A stretch of 64,000 nucleotides of DNA from DAIDKA01 sp049792815 (GCA_049792815.1 JBARBG010000133.1:1-64000); one strand, 5' to 3'. Positions 44,413 through 53,520 are shown, counted from the stretch's first letter. The notes: generated by a model not told the origin, from the letters alone. Made by a program: numbers and translations.

Positions 44413-45471
44413 ATGCGCGCTGCGGTTTATCACGGACGCCAGGACCTGCGTCTGGAGGACGTCCCGGAACCCGTCACCAGGCCGGGACAGGTCAAGCTGC
44501 GGGTGCTTTACAACGGCATCTGCGGCAGTGACCTGCACGAATACTACGACGGGCCGATCACCACCCGGACCACCGAACCGCATCCCCTGACCGGCATGGT
44601 CAATCCGGTGATCATGGGACATGAGCTGTGCGGGGACATCGTCGAAGTCGGCGCCGGGGTCGAAGATCTCGCGGTCGGCGACCGGGTCGCCGTCGAACCG
44701 GTGGAGACCTGCGGCCACTGCCTGTTCTGCGCAAGCGGCCAGTACAATCACTGCGGCCTGCTCGCCTTCCATGGCTACAACCGCGACAGCGGCGGCCTCG
44801 CGCAGTACTCCGTGGTCAAGCGTTCGATGGCGCACAAGCTCCCCGCCGGGATGACCGGCATGCAAGGCGCGCTGGTCGAACCCATGGCCATCGCCTGGCG
44901 CACCGCCGAACGCTGCCAGCTTGCTTCCGGACAGACTGCCGTCATCCACGGCGGGGGCCCCATTGGCATCGGCGTCTATTTCACGCTGCGTCGACGCGGT
45001 GTGAATGTGATCGTTGCGGATCCCTCACCGGCACGGCGCGCGGTGCTGCGCGGCCTGGGTGTCAAACAGGTTCTGGACCCGAGTGCGTGCGACGTGGTGT
45101 CGGCGGTGAAGGACCTGACGGGCGGCCGCGGCGCCCATGCCTCGGTGGATGCCGCGGGCGTTCCGGTGGCCTTCGATGCCGCGTTTCGCGGCACGCGCGT
45201 GGACGGCAACGTGGTGGTCGTGGCCATCCATACGCAGCCTCTCACCCTCGGCGCCATGGACATCCTGATGTCCGAGGCGCGTGTCACCGGCGTGGCGCTC
45301 TCCTGCAATGCGTTCCCCTCGGTCATCGCCGAAATGGCGGCCGGCGCCTATCCGCAGGAGGGCTGGGTGGAAACCATTCCCTTCGCTGGCATCATCGACC
45401 AGGGGTTCGAACGCCTGCACCGGCAGGAAGGCACCAAGATCCTGGTGGAGGTGGCGCAATCATGTCAGTGA
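44413..45471 (+). CDS. Zinc-dependent alcohol dehydrogenase (threonine/butanediol dehydrogenase type)
   Basis: A 352-residue medium-chain dehydrogenase. The catalytic zinc site is visible as NGICGSDLHEY and GHELCGDIVEVGAG, the structural zinc cysteines as CGHCLFCASGQYNHC, and the NAD-binding stretch as IHGGGPIGIGVY. The ATG at 44413 has a GGAGGAG Shine-Dalgarno; an upstream in-frame start is less likely. It overlaps the carotenoid-oxygenase gene by 10 bases, so the product probably acts in the same pathway, oxidising or reducing an alcohol/aldehyde made or used by the oxygenase. Confidence 0.93.
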   Translation: MRAAVYHGRQDLRLEDVPEPVTRPGQVKLRVLYNGICGSDLHEYYDGPITTRTTEPHPLTGMVNPVIMGHELCGDIVEVGAGVEDLAVGDRVAVEPVETCGHCLFCASGQYNHCGLLAFHGYNRDSGGLAQYSVVKRSMAHKLPAGMTGMQGALVEPMAIAWRTAERCQLASGQTAVIHGGGPIGIGVYFTLRRRGVNVIVADPSPARRAVLRGLGVKQVLDPSACDVVSAVKDLTGGRGAHASVDAAGVPVAFDAAFRGTRVDGNVVVVAIHTQPLTLGAMDILMSEARVTGVALSCNAFPSVIAEMAAGAYPQEGWVETIPFAGIIDQGFERLHRQEGTKILVEVAQSCQ

Positions 45472-46919
45472 CCTTCGGCAAGAACCCGATGTTCGGCGGA
45501 TTCGGCGCGCCGTTCCGTGGCGAGGTGGACATCCGCGACTGCGAGGTCGAGGGCGAGATCCCCAGCGCCATCCGCGGCGCCTTCTACCGTGTCGGCCCCG
45601 ACTTCCAGTATCCGCCCAAGTTTCCCGAGAACATCCCCTTCGACGGCGAAGGCAACGTCGCCATGTTCCGCTTCGCCGACGGCCACGTGGACCTGAAGAC
45701 TCGCTACGTGCGCACGCAGCGCTTCAAGGCGCAGGAGGCCGCGCGCAAGGCGCTGTTCGGCATGTACCGCAACCCCTACACCGATGATGCGGCGGTCCGT
45801 GGCGTAAGCCGCGGCACTGCGAACACGCACGTGGTGTACCACGCCGGCAAGTTACTCGCGCTCAAGGAGGACAGCCCGCCGGTGAGCCTGGATCCGGTGT
45901 CGCTGGCGACCCTGGATGACTACCACACCTTCGGCGGCAAGCTCACCAGCAAGACCTTCACCGCGCATCCGAAGTTCGATCCGCAAACCGGGGAGATGAT
46001 CGCCTACGGCTACGAGGCCCGCGGCGAGGCCACCGATGATGTCGCGGTTTACGCCGTGGACCGCACCGGGCGGATCACCTGGGAAGCGTGGATCAAGGTG
46101 CCCTATGTGGGCATGCTGCACGACTTCGCCGTCACCCAGTCCCACATCGCCTTTCTCGTGATTCCGATGGCTACCGATGTGCCGCAGATGAAGCGCGGCG
46201 GCGTGCACTTCGCCTGGAACCCGAACCTTCCGACCTGGCTGGGTGTCATGCGCCGCGGCGGTGACGGCAAGGACCTGCGCTGGTTCAAGGGGCCGGAGCG
46301 CTGTGCCACGCATGTCATGGGTGCGTTTTCCGATGGCGAGCGCATCTATATCGACATGGACATGGGACTTTCGAACCAGTTCCCGTTCTTCCCGAACAGC
46401 AATGGGGCGCCCTGGGATCGCAAGGCCGCAGAGGGCCATGTGACGCGGCTGTCGGTGGACCTTTCCCGGAAGAACGTCGAGTCCTACGATATGGAGATCC
46501 TGTTTCCGCGCGAGATCGGCATCCTGCCGCGCCAGGACGACCGCTTCCACACCCTTCCCTATCGCTATGGCTTCATGCCCACCATCGATGTCACCAAGCC
46601 CGTGGATGAGCGCCTGGCGAATGCACCCACCCGTCCGGTGAACTGTTATACAAAATTCGACCTGCAGACCCGGCAGACATCAACCTTCTACGTGGGCAAC
46701 GCCAGCAGCCTGCAGGAGTGCTGCTTCGTACCGCGCGCGGCGAACGCGCCCGAGGCCGACGGCTACCTGGTGGGCATTGCCAATGTCCTGCTCGAGGGTC
46801 GCTCCAATCTGGTCGTGGTCGACACGCAGCATATGGAAGACGGAGCGCTCGCCACCGTGAGGCTGCCCTTCCGGCTCAACCAGGGCATTCATGGCTGGTG
46901 GGTAGCGGACAATTCTTGA
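45462..46919 (+). CDS. Carotenoid oxygenase family dioxygenase
   Basis: A 485-residue iron(II) enzyme of the RPE65/lignostilbene dioxygenase family that splits conjugated or styryl C=C bonds into aldehydes. The four iron ligands are recognisable: His169 (FTAHPKFDP), His220 (MLHDFAVT), His284 (CATHVMG) and His477 (GIHGWW). The ATG lies inside the end of the dehydrogenase gene (10-base overlap). Substrate unknown: apocarotenoids, stilbenes or phenylpropenes are all possible. It is followed by an MFS carrier, which argues for an externally supplied substrate. Confidence 0.94.
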   Translation: MSVTFGKNPMFGGFGAPFRGEVDIRDCEVEGEIPSAIRGAFYRVGPDFQYPPKFPENIPFDGEGNVAMFRFADGHVDLKTRYVRTQRFKAQEAARKALFGMYRNPYTDDAAVRGVSRGTANTHVVYHAGKLLALKEDSPPVSLDPVSLATLDDYHTFGGKLTSKTFTAHPKFDPQTGEMIAYGYEARGEATDDVAVYAVDRTGRITWEAWIKVPYVGMLHDFAVTQSHIAFLVIPMATDVPQMKRGGVHFAWNPNLPTWLGVMRRGGDGKDLRWFKGPERCATHVMGAFSDGERIYIDMDMGLSNQFPFFPNSNGAPWDRKAAEGHVTRLSVDLSRKNVESYDMEILFPREIGILPRQDDRFHTLPYRYGFMPTIDVTKPVDERLANAPTRPVNCYTKFDLQTRQTSTFYVGNASSLQECCFVPRAANAPEADGYLVGIANVLLEGRSNLVVVDTQHMEDGALATVRLPFRLNQGIHGWWVADNS

Positions 46920-46941
46920 TTCAAGTTGCAGGGGGAAGTTC

Positions 46942-48231
46942 ATGACACCGAAGGCTGCCTATGAAGTCCGGATGATCGGCGTTCTCACGCTGATGTTCGG
47001 CTTCGTGTTCTTTGACCGCAACGCGATGGGCAACCTCGCGCCGTTCATCACCACATCGCTGCATCTCACCAACGGCCAGATCGGCGCGCTGTCCTCGGGA
47101 CTGTCCATCTGCTGGGCCATTTCCGGCTTCGCCATCGGCACGCTCTCGGATGCTCTCGGGCGGCGCAAGTCACTGCTGCTGATCACGGTGGTGATTTTTT
47201 CGGTGTGTTCGGTGATCTCCGGTCTCGCCCCGTCCTTCGGCGTGCTGCTGGCTTCGCGCATGCTGATGGGTCTTGCCGAAGGACCCATCCTGCCCATCGC
47301 CCAGTCGCTGGTGGTGCTCGAATCCGCCGAAAACCGCCGCGGCTTCAACATGGGCGTGATGCAGAACCTCGGCAGCAACCTCATCGGTTCGTTCCTCGGA
47401 CCGGTGATTCTCACGGCGCTGGCCGAAATTTTCAGTTGGCGCGGCGCCTTCTTCGTGGCCGCCGTCCCGGGGCTGATCTGCGCGGCCCTGGTGTGGCTGT
47501 TCGTGCGCGAGCCTGCGCGCGATGCGATGGTGGCGGTGGCCGATGTGAAGCCTGGCGCGCATCCTGCTGTGGCTCCGCCGTCCAGTGCCGCGGCGACGCT
47601 GGTGCGGGCCATGGGTTATCGCAATATGTGGATCTGCATTCTGCTCAGCATCGTCATGGTGCCGTGGATGATCCTGGGGTGGACCTTCCTGCCGACGATC
47701 TACGGCACCCTGCGGCATCTGTCGCACAGTGAAACCTCGTGGCTGGTCGGGGTGCTGGGCATTTCCGCGGCGGTGTTCGCCTTCATCGTTCCGGGCCTGT
47801 CCGATAAATTCGGTCGCAAGCCCATCATGATCATCTTCACCCTCATCGGTGTTTTCTACCCGATCGCCGCGCTGTACTACCAGGGATCCTCGTGGCTGCT
47901 GGCGGCGCTGGTGTTCGTCGGCTGGTCCGCCAGCGGCACCTTCCCGCTGTTCATGGCCACCATCCCCTCGGAAACCATTCCTTCCCGCTATGTGGCCACG
48001 ACGCTGGGGCTGGTGATGGGACTGGGCGAGCTGATCGGCGGGGGCCTGGTGCCCTGGCTCTCGGGTCGGGTTGCTGATCACTACAACAACCTGGCGGTCA
48101 CCATGTGGATAGCCTCGGGACTGGGTGTGATCGCCACGGTGCTGACGCTGTTTCTGGTGGAGACGGCTCCGGTGAAGGTCGCTGCGCGCCGGGATATCCT
48201 CGCGGCCGCGGGCAGTACCGTCGCGGCATGA
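46942..48231 (+). CDS. MFS transporter
   Basis: A 429-residue inner-membrane carrier with 12 predicted helices. The first half has FVFFDRNAMGNLAPFI and the MFS loop signature GTLSDALGRRKSL; the second half the matching DKFGRKPIMI. It resembles aromatic-acid and anion:cation symporters. GGGGGAAG before the ATG is a good ribosome site. By position in the dehydrogenase-oxygenase operon it probably imports the substrate. Confidence 0.93.
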   Translation: MTPKAAYEVRMIGVLTLMFGFVFFDRNAMGNLAPFITTSLHLTNGQIGALSSGLSICWAISGFAIGTLSDALGRRKSLLLITVVIFSVCSVISGLAPSFGVLLASRMLMGLAEGPILPIAQSLVVLESAENRRGFNMGVMQNLGSNLIGSFLGPVILTALAEIFSWRGAFFVAAVPGLICAALVWLFVREPARDAMVAVADVKPGAHPAVAPPSSAAATLVRAMGYRNMWICILLSIVMVPWMILGWTFLPTIYGTLRHLSHSETSWLVGVLGISAAVFAFIVPGLSDKFGRKPIMIIFTLIGVFYPIAALYYQGSSWLLAALVFVGWSASGTFPLFMATIPSETIPSRYVATTLGLVMGLGELIGGGLVPWLSGRVADHYNNLAVTMWIASGLGVIATVLTLFLVETAPVKVAARRDILAAAGSTVAA

Positions 48232-48234
48232 GCG

Positions 48235-49713
48235 ATGGATCGGCCGCACGGACCTGATCTGCTTGACCAGGCCTTTACCCGCGCGGCCGGCGCCTCGCTG
48301 GTTCCCGGCAATGACGTCGCGCTGTTGCGGGACGGCGCCGAGAACTATCCGCAATGGCTGCGCGCCATTGCGGGCGCGCAGCGCCACATCTGCTTCGAGA
48401 ATTTCATTTTCTTCGAAGATGAAGTGGGCGAGGAGTTTTCCGCCGCGCTGATCGAACGGGCACGGGCCGGCGTCGAGGTCCGCATGGTCTACGACTGGCT
48501 GGGGTGCCTGGGCAAGGCCTCGAAGCACTTCTGGCGGCCGCTGCTCGCCGCCGGCGTCCTGGTGCGCTGTTTCAATGCGCCGCGCGCCGCCCATCCCATC
48601 CTGTGGCTGCAGCGTGATCATCGCAAACTTCTGACCGTGGACGGCGAGCTGGGATTCGTGACGGGGTTGTGTGTGGGCAAAGCCTGGCGGGGCGATCCGC
48701 AGCGCGGCCTCGCACCCTGGCGCGATACCGGCGTGCAGATCCGCGGACCCGCCCTTGCGGAAATGGAAGGCGCCTTTGCCGGCAGCTGGGACGCCAGCCT
48801 CCCGGTCATTGGCGCGACCGGCAGCATCGCCCCGCAGGCCCTCCAGCCCTTTGTTCCGACGCCAGCCCGGGCCGCTGCGGCCGGCAATGTGGCCCTGCGG
48901 GTGGTGGCCACCACGCCCGGCATGCTAGCGGTGCTGCGCCTTGACCAGCTCATCGCCGCCGCTGCGCGCCGCACGCTGTGGATCACGGATGCCTATTTCG
49001 CCGGCATACCGCCCTACATTCAGGCACTGCGCGCGGCCGCCATGGACGGAGTCGATGTGCGCCTGCTGGTCCCGGGTGCCTCGGATATCTCAATACTGCG
49101 GCCGCTGTCCCAGGCCGGCTACCGACCGTTGCTGGAGGCGGGGGTACGGGTATTTGAATGGAAGGGCTCGATGCTGCACGCCAAGACCGCGGTCGCTGAC
49201 GGCCGCTGGGCACGCGTCGGCTCCAGCAACCTGAACATTGCCAGCTGGGTGGGCAACTATGAGCTCGACGCCCTGATCGAGAATGAAGATTTCGCCGCGC
49301 AGATGGAGCGCATGTTCGAGTCCGACATCGGCCAGTCCACCGAGATCGTCCTGCGTCGCGAGCGGCGTCGCCGGCGCGCAGACCGGCCGGCCCAGGACGC
49401 TGGTGAAAGCCGCGGCGGCGGTGCCGGAAGGGCCGCAGCCGGCGCCCTGCGACTGGGCCGCACGGTGGGCGCGGCGCTGACTGAACAGCGCGTCCTGGCC
49501 ACCACCGAGGCCAAGATCGTGGCAGTGGTCGCGGTCATCGCCCTGCTGCTCGCCATCTGCGTCGTCATCTGGCCGTGGGTCGCTGCCGCACCGGTGGCGC
49601 TGTTCCTCGCCTGGGCTTCCCTGGTGCTGGTCACCCGCGCCGCGTCGCTGCGTCGTGAGCGACAGCGGCGTGGCCTGCCGACGGCCCGCCTCGAACGCCG
49701 GCCCGGGGAGTAA
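48235..49713 (+). CDS. Phospholipase D-like protein (cardiolipin synthase type) with C-terminal membrane helices
   Basis: A 492-residue protein with two HKD motifs: H129-x-K131-x4-D136 in QRDHRKLLTVD and H315-x-K317-x4-D322 in MLHAKTAVAD. This spacing matches ClsB-like cardiolipin synthases. Residues 370-415 are Arg/Gly-rich, and two hydrophobic segments (about 428-446 and 448-465) near the end are unusual for ClsB. It starts 3 bases after the MFS stop and so is in the same operon, although its lipid function seems unrelated. Confidence 0.9.
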   Translation: MDRPHGPDLLDQAFTRAAGASLVPGNDVALLRDGAENYPQWLRAIAGAQRHICFENFIFFEDEVGEEFSAALIERARAGVEVRMVYDWLGCLGKASKHFWRPLLAAGVLVRCFNAPRAAHPILWLQRDHRKLLTVDGELGFVTGLCVGKAWRGDPQRGLAPWRDTGVQIRGPALAEMEGAFAGSWDASLPVIGATGSIAPQALQPFVPTPARAAAAGNVALRVVATTPGMLAVLRLDQLIAAAARRTLWITDAYFAGIPPYIQALRAAAMDGVDVRLLVPGASDISILRPLSQAGYRPLLEAGVRVFEWKGSMLHAKTAVADGRWARVGSSNLNIASWVGNYELDALIENEDFAAQMERMFESDIGQSTEIVLRRERRRRRADRPAQDAGESRGGGAGRAAAGALRLGRTVGAALTEQRVLATTEAKIVAVVAVIALLLAICVVIWPWVAAAPVALFLAWASLVLVTRAASLRRERQRRGLPTARLERRPGE

Positions 49714-49714
49714 G

Positions 49715-51106
49715 TCAGCCGGCGACGTAGTGGGTATCCAGGTCCTTGCGCAGGTTGCGCGAGGCCAGCACGTAGTGCAGCGCCGACCACACGCACAGCA
49801 GTGCCATGACCATCAGGGCCTGGCGGATACCGGTGGCTGAGGCATTGCGACAGGACTCGGCCAGCGCCGGTACCGAGCCGTGCGGTGCGACACCGCCGGG
49901 ACAGCTGGCCATGTAGCCGGCGAAGACGTGGCTGGCAAACCGATCGCTGATGAAGCCGACCACGGTAGGCCCGACGCCGATGCCCACCAGGCCCAGCACC
50001 AGGCCTGACATCACGAAGGCCGAGGACGCGCGCATGTTCGCGCCGACCATGTTCTGCGCAATCGCCAGCGTCGGTGAATAGTAGACGAACATCGATACAT
50101 GGGCGCAGATCAGAATGATCACCGTCGTGGGCAGGCTGCCGCGGGTGAACCCGAAAACGAACAGCGGCGTGGCCAGCAGCAATCCCAGAGCGGGCGCCCA
50201 CACCGACCAGCGCCGGTCGAAACGCGAGGCCCAATCGACCCCGAAGCCGCCGAGCAGCAGGCCCGAGGCCATGGAGACTCCGGCGATCAGACCCAGCAGA
50301 CGACCCACTTCGGCAGGCCCCAGAAGAAAGTTGCGCGCCAGAAAAGGATTGAGGAACTGGCCGATGGCATTCATTGAAATGCCGGCGAGCGCGCCGGCGA
50401 GCATGGTCTGACGCATGGCGGGCTTGGCGAACAGGAACCGCGCGACCGCAAGCGCAGACGGCGGCGGACCGCGAGCGACCTGCGCGGGATCGAAGGCGCC
50501 ACGGGTCGGCTCGCGCAGCGTCAGCACTACCAGCAGCGAGGCGAGCACTCCGGCAAGACCGATGGCGATGAAGGTCGTGCGCCAGCCGTAGTGTTCTGCC
50601 AGGTATCCGCCGATGACCGATCCTGCGACCACCCCCAACGGTGCACCCAGCCAGATGACCGCCATGGCCGAAGCGCGGCGGGACATGGGGTAGTGATCGC
50701 CGATCAGCGAGCCGACGGGCGGCGCGAAGCCCCCGTCGCCGATGCCAACGCCGATGCGAAACAGCACCAGACGGCCAAAACCGTGTGCGGTGCTGCACAG
50801 CGTGGCCATGATGCCGAACAGCCCGACGCAGGCCGCGATGAGGCGAGTGCGGCTGCGATGCTCGGCCAGGCGCGCCAGCGGCAATCCCATCAGGGTGTAG
50901 AAAATCGCAAAGGGCAGCCCCTGCAGCAGGCCCATTTCCGAGTCGGAGAACTTGAGGTCCACCTTCAACGCCTGTGAGGAGGCCGCCAGGCCCTGGCGGT
51001 CCGCGAGGTTCAGGGCGCTGATCAGTACCAGTATGAACAGCAGCCACGCCCGGTAGCCCCGGGAGAACAGCGGCGGCGAGGACTCATCCGGTGCGGGTGT
51101 GGTCAT
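49715..51106 (-). CDS. MFS transporter (Spinster-like)
   Basis: A 463-residue carrier with about 12 helices. It shows LISALNLADRQGLAASSQALK in helix 1 and LARLAEHRSRTRLIA in the first cytoplasmic loop, a pattern of the Spinster-type MFS proteins often annotated for sphingolipid or organic anion transport in alpha- and gammaproteobacteria. Substrate unknown. It converges with the phospholipase-D-like gene, the stops being adjacent. Confidence 0.92.
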   Translation of the reverse strand: MTTPAPDESSPPLFSRGYRAWLLFILVLISALNLADRQGLAASSQALKVDLKFSDSEMGLLQGLPFAIFYTLMGLPLARLAEHRSRTRLIAACVGLFGIMATLCSTAHGFGRLVLFRIGVGIGDGGFAPPVGSLIGDHYPMSRRASAMAVIWLGAPLGVVAGSVIGGYLAEHYGWRTTFIAIGLAGVLASLLVVLTLREPTRGAFDPAQVARGPPPSALAVARFLFAKPAMRQTMLAGALAGISMNAIGQFLNPFLARNFLLGPAEVGRLLGLIAGVSMASGLLLGGFGVDWASRFDRRWSVWAPALGLLLATPLFVFGFTRGSLPTTVIILICAHVSMFVYYSPTLAIAQNMVGANMRASSAFVMSGLVLGLVGIGVGPTVVGFISDRFASHVFAGYMASCPGGVAPHGSVPALAESCRNASATGIRQALMVMALLCVWSALHYVLASRNLRKDLDTHYVAG

Positions 51107-51237
51107 GAACGTTCCTTGGGCGACTTTTTGTGCGGTACGTCACATTTCCGGGCGCGCCAGTGTAATCCCAACTGTGCGTCGGTGCGCGGCACGCCTGGTT
51201 TGATCCCGATAGTGTTTGCAGTCTCGGGAGGGACACA

Positions 51238-52548
51238 ATGCCGGCCAACAAAGTCACGCAGAACATCAACGCCGTCGCCGCTGCGACCCCGGACGGGGAC
51301 TCGGTGGCCCTGGTGGCCCGCCAGCCGATCTACGGCAAGGCCATGACCGTCGAGGCCTACGAGCTGCAGTACGCGACTTCCGGATACGAACCTGCGACCC
51401 CGGGCGGGCCCAGGGAAGCTGCCCTGCGGATACTGGCCGATGCGGCGCTGGATATCGGCTTGGATCGACTGTCCGGGGGACTGCCGATCTACATCCACTA
51501 TGCGCGTGAACTGCTGATGGCGGACGAACCGCTGTCGCTGCATCCGGACCGTGTGATCATCGAGATTCCCGGTACCTTGAGAGCCGAGGAGCCGGTGCTG
51601 CGCGGTATCCGCACGCTGCGCGAGCGCGGCCACCATATCGCCCTGGATGACTTCGCGATGCATCTGACGCTGCCGGCGGTGCTGGACCTGGTCGATATCG
51701 TCAAGGTGCCCCTGTCCGGCTTCGCACCGGCGCAGCTGGAGCGCCTGGCTCCGGATCTCATCCGCCGCGGCCTGAAACTGATCGCCAAGAACGTCGCGAC
51801 CATTGAACAGTTTGAACACGCCAGCCAGCTGGGTTTTGACGGCTTCCAGGGCGACTTCCTGACACGCCCCCAGCAGTTCCACTCGCAGCGTGCGCCGCGC
51901 AATGGCATCGCGACGCTGCGTCTGGTCGCCGCAGTGCAGAACCCCGACTGCACCATGCGCGAAGTCGAGCAGATGATTTCCCAGGACCTGTCGATGTCCT
52001 ACCGGGTCCTGCGCTGCATCAACTCCAGCTTCTACAACCTGTCGCAGAAGGTGGATTCAATCCGCCAGGCGCTGGTGCTTCTGGGCATGGATAACCTGCG
52101 GCAGCTTTGCTGCCTGGCCGCTTTGCAGCAGCTTGAAAACCGTCCGCCCAGCCTGTTCGTGACGGCCATGGCCCGCGCCCACATGTGCGAGCAGCTCGCG
52201 CGGCTCGCCGGGCAGACGCCCACCGCGCCGTATTTCATCACCGGCCTGTTCTCGATGCTGGATGTGCTCATGGGCATGCCCATGGCCAAGATCGTGGATG
52301 AACTGCCGCTGGCGCCGGCCGTTGAGAACGCCCTGGTGGCCGGGGAAGGCGATGCCGGAGCGGCGCTGGCCTGCGCCAAGGCCTACGAGTCCGCCACCTG
52401 GATCCACGCGCGCTACCGGGACATCGCACCGCACCTGATCAGGGCCGCCTACCTGGATGCGGTGTATGGCGCCGAACAGGCGCTGCTGCAGATGCAGACC
52501 CCGGGCGCGGGAGTGAGCGCGCCGCCGGTGCGACCCGGGCGACGCTGA
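51238..52548 (+). CDS. EAL-HDOD signalling protein with degenerate EAL domain
   Basis: A 436-residue protein of the YuxH type: an N-terminal EAL-like domain (about 25-215) and an HDOD domain (about 220-410). The EAL signature is lost: AYELQY stands for E-A-L, ALDDFA is kept partly, and AKNVAT replaces the AEGVE motif. It therefore should not hydrolyse cyclic di-GMP but may bind it. The HDOD region has MSYRVLRCINSSFYNLSQKVDSIRQALVLLGMDNLR. GGGAGGG 6 bases before the ATG is a strong ribosome site. Confidence 0.92.
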   Translation: MPANKVTQNINAVAAATPDGDSVALVARQPIYGKAMTVEAYELQYATSGYEPATPGGPREAALRILADAALDIGLDRLSGGLPIYIHYARELLMADEPLSLHPDRVIIEIPGTLRAEEPVLRGIRTLRERGHHIALDDFAMHLTLPAVLDLVDIVKVPLSGFAPAQLERLAPDLIRRGLKLIAKNVATIEQFEHASQLGFDGFQGDFLTRPQQFHSQRAPRNGIATLRLVAAVQNPDCTMREVEQMISQDLSMSYRVLRCINSSFYNLSQKVDSIRQALVLLGMDNLRQLCCLAALQQLENRPPSLFVTAMARAHMCEQLARLAGQTPTAPYFITGLFSMLDVLMGMPMAKIVDELPLAPAVENALVAGEGDAGAALACAKAYESATWIHARYRDIAPHLIRAAYLDAVYGAEQALLQMQTPGAGVSAPPVRPGRR

Positions 52549-52570
52549 GTCTCAAAGTCTCAGGACGGTC

Positions 52571-53392
52571 TCAGTACGGGTCGAGCTTGCCGGTCGAGAA
52601 ATTGACGATCCTGCCATCCGTCGCCGGCGACATGGCGGCGATGGTCTTGATCAGCTTGGCCACTTCCGGCTCCACCGCCGCGGCGCCCTGCATCGCCTTG
52701 GTGTCGTCCTTGGTCGCGACGAACTCGGGCTGAAACAGTCCCACCAGCACGCCGCTGGGCTTCAGGGCCACCGCCAGCAGTGACATGTACTTGTTGAGCG
52801 CCGCCTTGCTGGCGCCGTAGTTCATGCCGATGGCGCCGGGCATCGCCCTGCCGAAGGAGCCGACATACGAGGTAATGGTGGCCATGCGCTTGCCCTTGGA
52901 GGCGATCACATTGGGCGCGAAGGCCTGCACCACGCGCATGGGTCCCAGCGTATTCACATCGAAGTCGTGGCGCGCGGCATCAAAATCGATTTTGTCATAG
53001 GGCTTGGAGACCTCGGCCATATCGGCGGCAAAGGTCGGCTCCACTGCGGCGGCATTGTTAAGTAGCACGTCGATGGGCTGATTTTTGTACTTCGCCGCCA
53101 CTGCCCGGATCATCACCGAGTCGGTGACATCCAGCTGTTCGATGACCAGGTTCGGATGACTGGCACGAATGGCCTCCAGGGCCTTCAAGCCGGGGTCGCC
53201 GGCCGGGCGCCGGGCGGTGGCGATCACATTCCAGCCCATCGCGGCGTATTGGCGGGCCAGCTCCAGCCCCAGCCCGTGGTTGGAACCGGTGATCAGCACG
53301 GTGGAGGCGTCCTTGTTGAAGGCCGCCATGGCGGCTGCGGGCATCAGCAGGCCCAGCAACAGCAGTGACGCGATTCGCTTGAAATGGGTCAT
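52571..53392 (-). CDS. Short-chain dehydrogenase/reductase with signal peptide
   Basis: A 273-residue SDR. The NAD(P)-binding TGSNHGLG (35-42), NNAAA (112-116), the serine region ITSYVGS and the YxxxK pair Tyr192/Lys196 in NYGASKAALN are intact, so it should be active. The first 24 residues form a hydrophobic export signal (LLLLGLLMPAAAMA-A). SDRs are normally cytosolic, so the location is odd. The ATG at 53392 follows a TAGAAT hexamer 8 bases upstream. It is divergent from the leu leader. Confidence 0.9.
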   Translation of the reverse strand: MTHFKRIASLLLLGLLMPAAAMAAFNKDASTVLITGSNHGLGLELARQYAAMGWNVIATARRPAGDPGLKALEAIRASHPNLVIEQLDVTDSVMIRAVAAKYKNQPIDVLLNNAAAVEPTFAADMAEVSKPYDKIDFDAARHDFDVNTLGPMRVVQAFAPNVIASKGKRMATITSYVGSFGRAMPGAIGMNYGASKAALNKYMSLLAVALKPSGVLVGLFQPEFVATKDDTKAMQGAAAVEPEVAKLIKTIAAMSPATDGRIVNFSTGKLDPY

Positions 53393-53400
53393 GGGGCGCG

Positions 53401-53406
53401 ATTCTA
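53401..53406 (-). promoter_or_regulatory. -10 TAGAAT of the SDR gene
   Basis: Minus-strand TAGAAT, 8 bases before the ATG at 53392 with no Shine-Dalgarno between. Together with the leuL promoter it forms a compact divergent control region of about 55 bases. Confidence 0.5.
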
Positions 53407-53430
53407 CACTTGTTTTTGCAGCGAAGCCGG

Positions 53431-53439
53431 TGCTAGGGT
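53431..53439 (+). promoter_or_regulatory. Extended -10 (TGC-TAGGGT) of the leu leader
   Basis: An extended -10 with TTGTTT at 53410-53415 as a -35 candidate (18-base spacing). It ends 8 bases before the ATG of the leader peptide. Confidence 0.5.
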
Positions 53440-53447
53440 TGCAGGGC

Positions 53448-53489
53448 ATGAACGTCAGGCTGCTTGCTCTCCTCCTTCTGCGCCGCTAG
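53448..53489 (+). CDS. leuL: Leucine leader peptide (MNVRLLALLLLRR)
   Basis: A 13-codon reading frame with six Leu codons, four of them consecutive (ctc ctc ctt ctg), placed 84 bases before leuA. AGGG occurs 1-4 bases after the -10 and just before the ATG. Such Leu-rich short peptides sense charged tRNA-Leu by ribosome stalling in leu operons. The end of the frame is part of the first arm of a set of alternative hairpins. The name is given by position and composition, not by homology. Confidence 0.7.
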   Translation: MNVRLLALLLLRR

Positions 53490-53520
53490 GCGCACATACA
53501 CTCGCGCCAGTCGTCGGCGC
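53479..53520 (+). promoter_or_regulatory. Attenuator-like alternative hairpins upstream of leuA
   Basis: Four short segments can pair in competing ways: GCGCC (53480-53484), GGCGC (53489-53493), GCGCC (53504-53508) and GGCGC (53516-53520). 1:2 gives TGCGCC-GCTA-GGCGCA, 2:3 the alternative, and 3:4 a downstream hairpin. Segment 1 includes the last Leu and the Arg codons of the leader and segment 2 begins in its stop codon. No T-run follows segment 4, so termination would be non-canonical or the control acts on translation. GTCGTC/GACGAC (53510-53530 region) adds a further stem. Confidence 0.55.

Noticed and set aside
47170..48621. A 483-codon minus-strand frame across the MFS and phospholipase-D-like genes
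   Set aside because: It spans two well-supported plus-strand genes, is His/Arg/Gln/Gly-rich and has no membrane or enzyme features.
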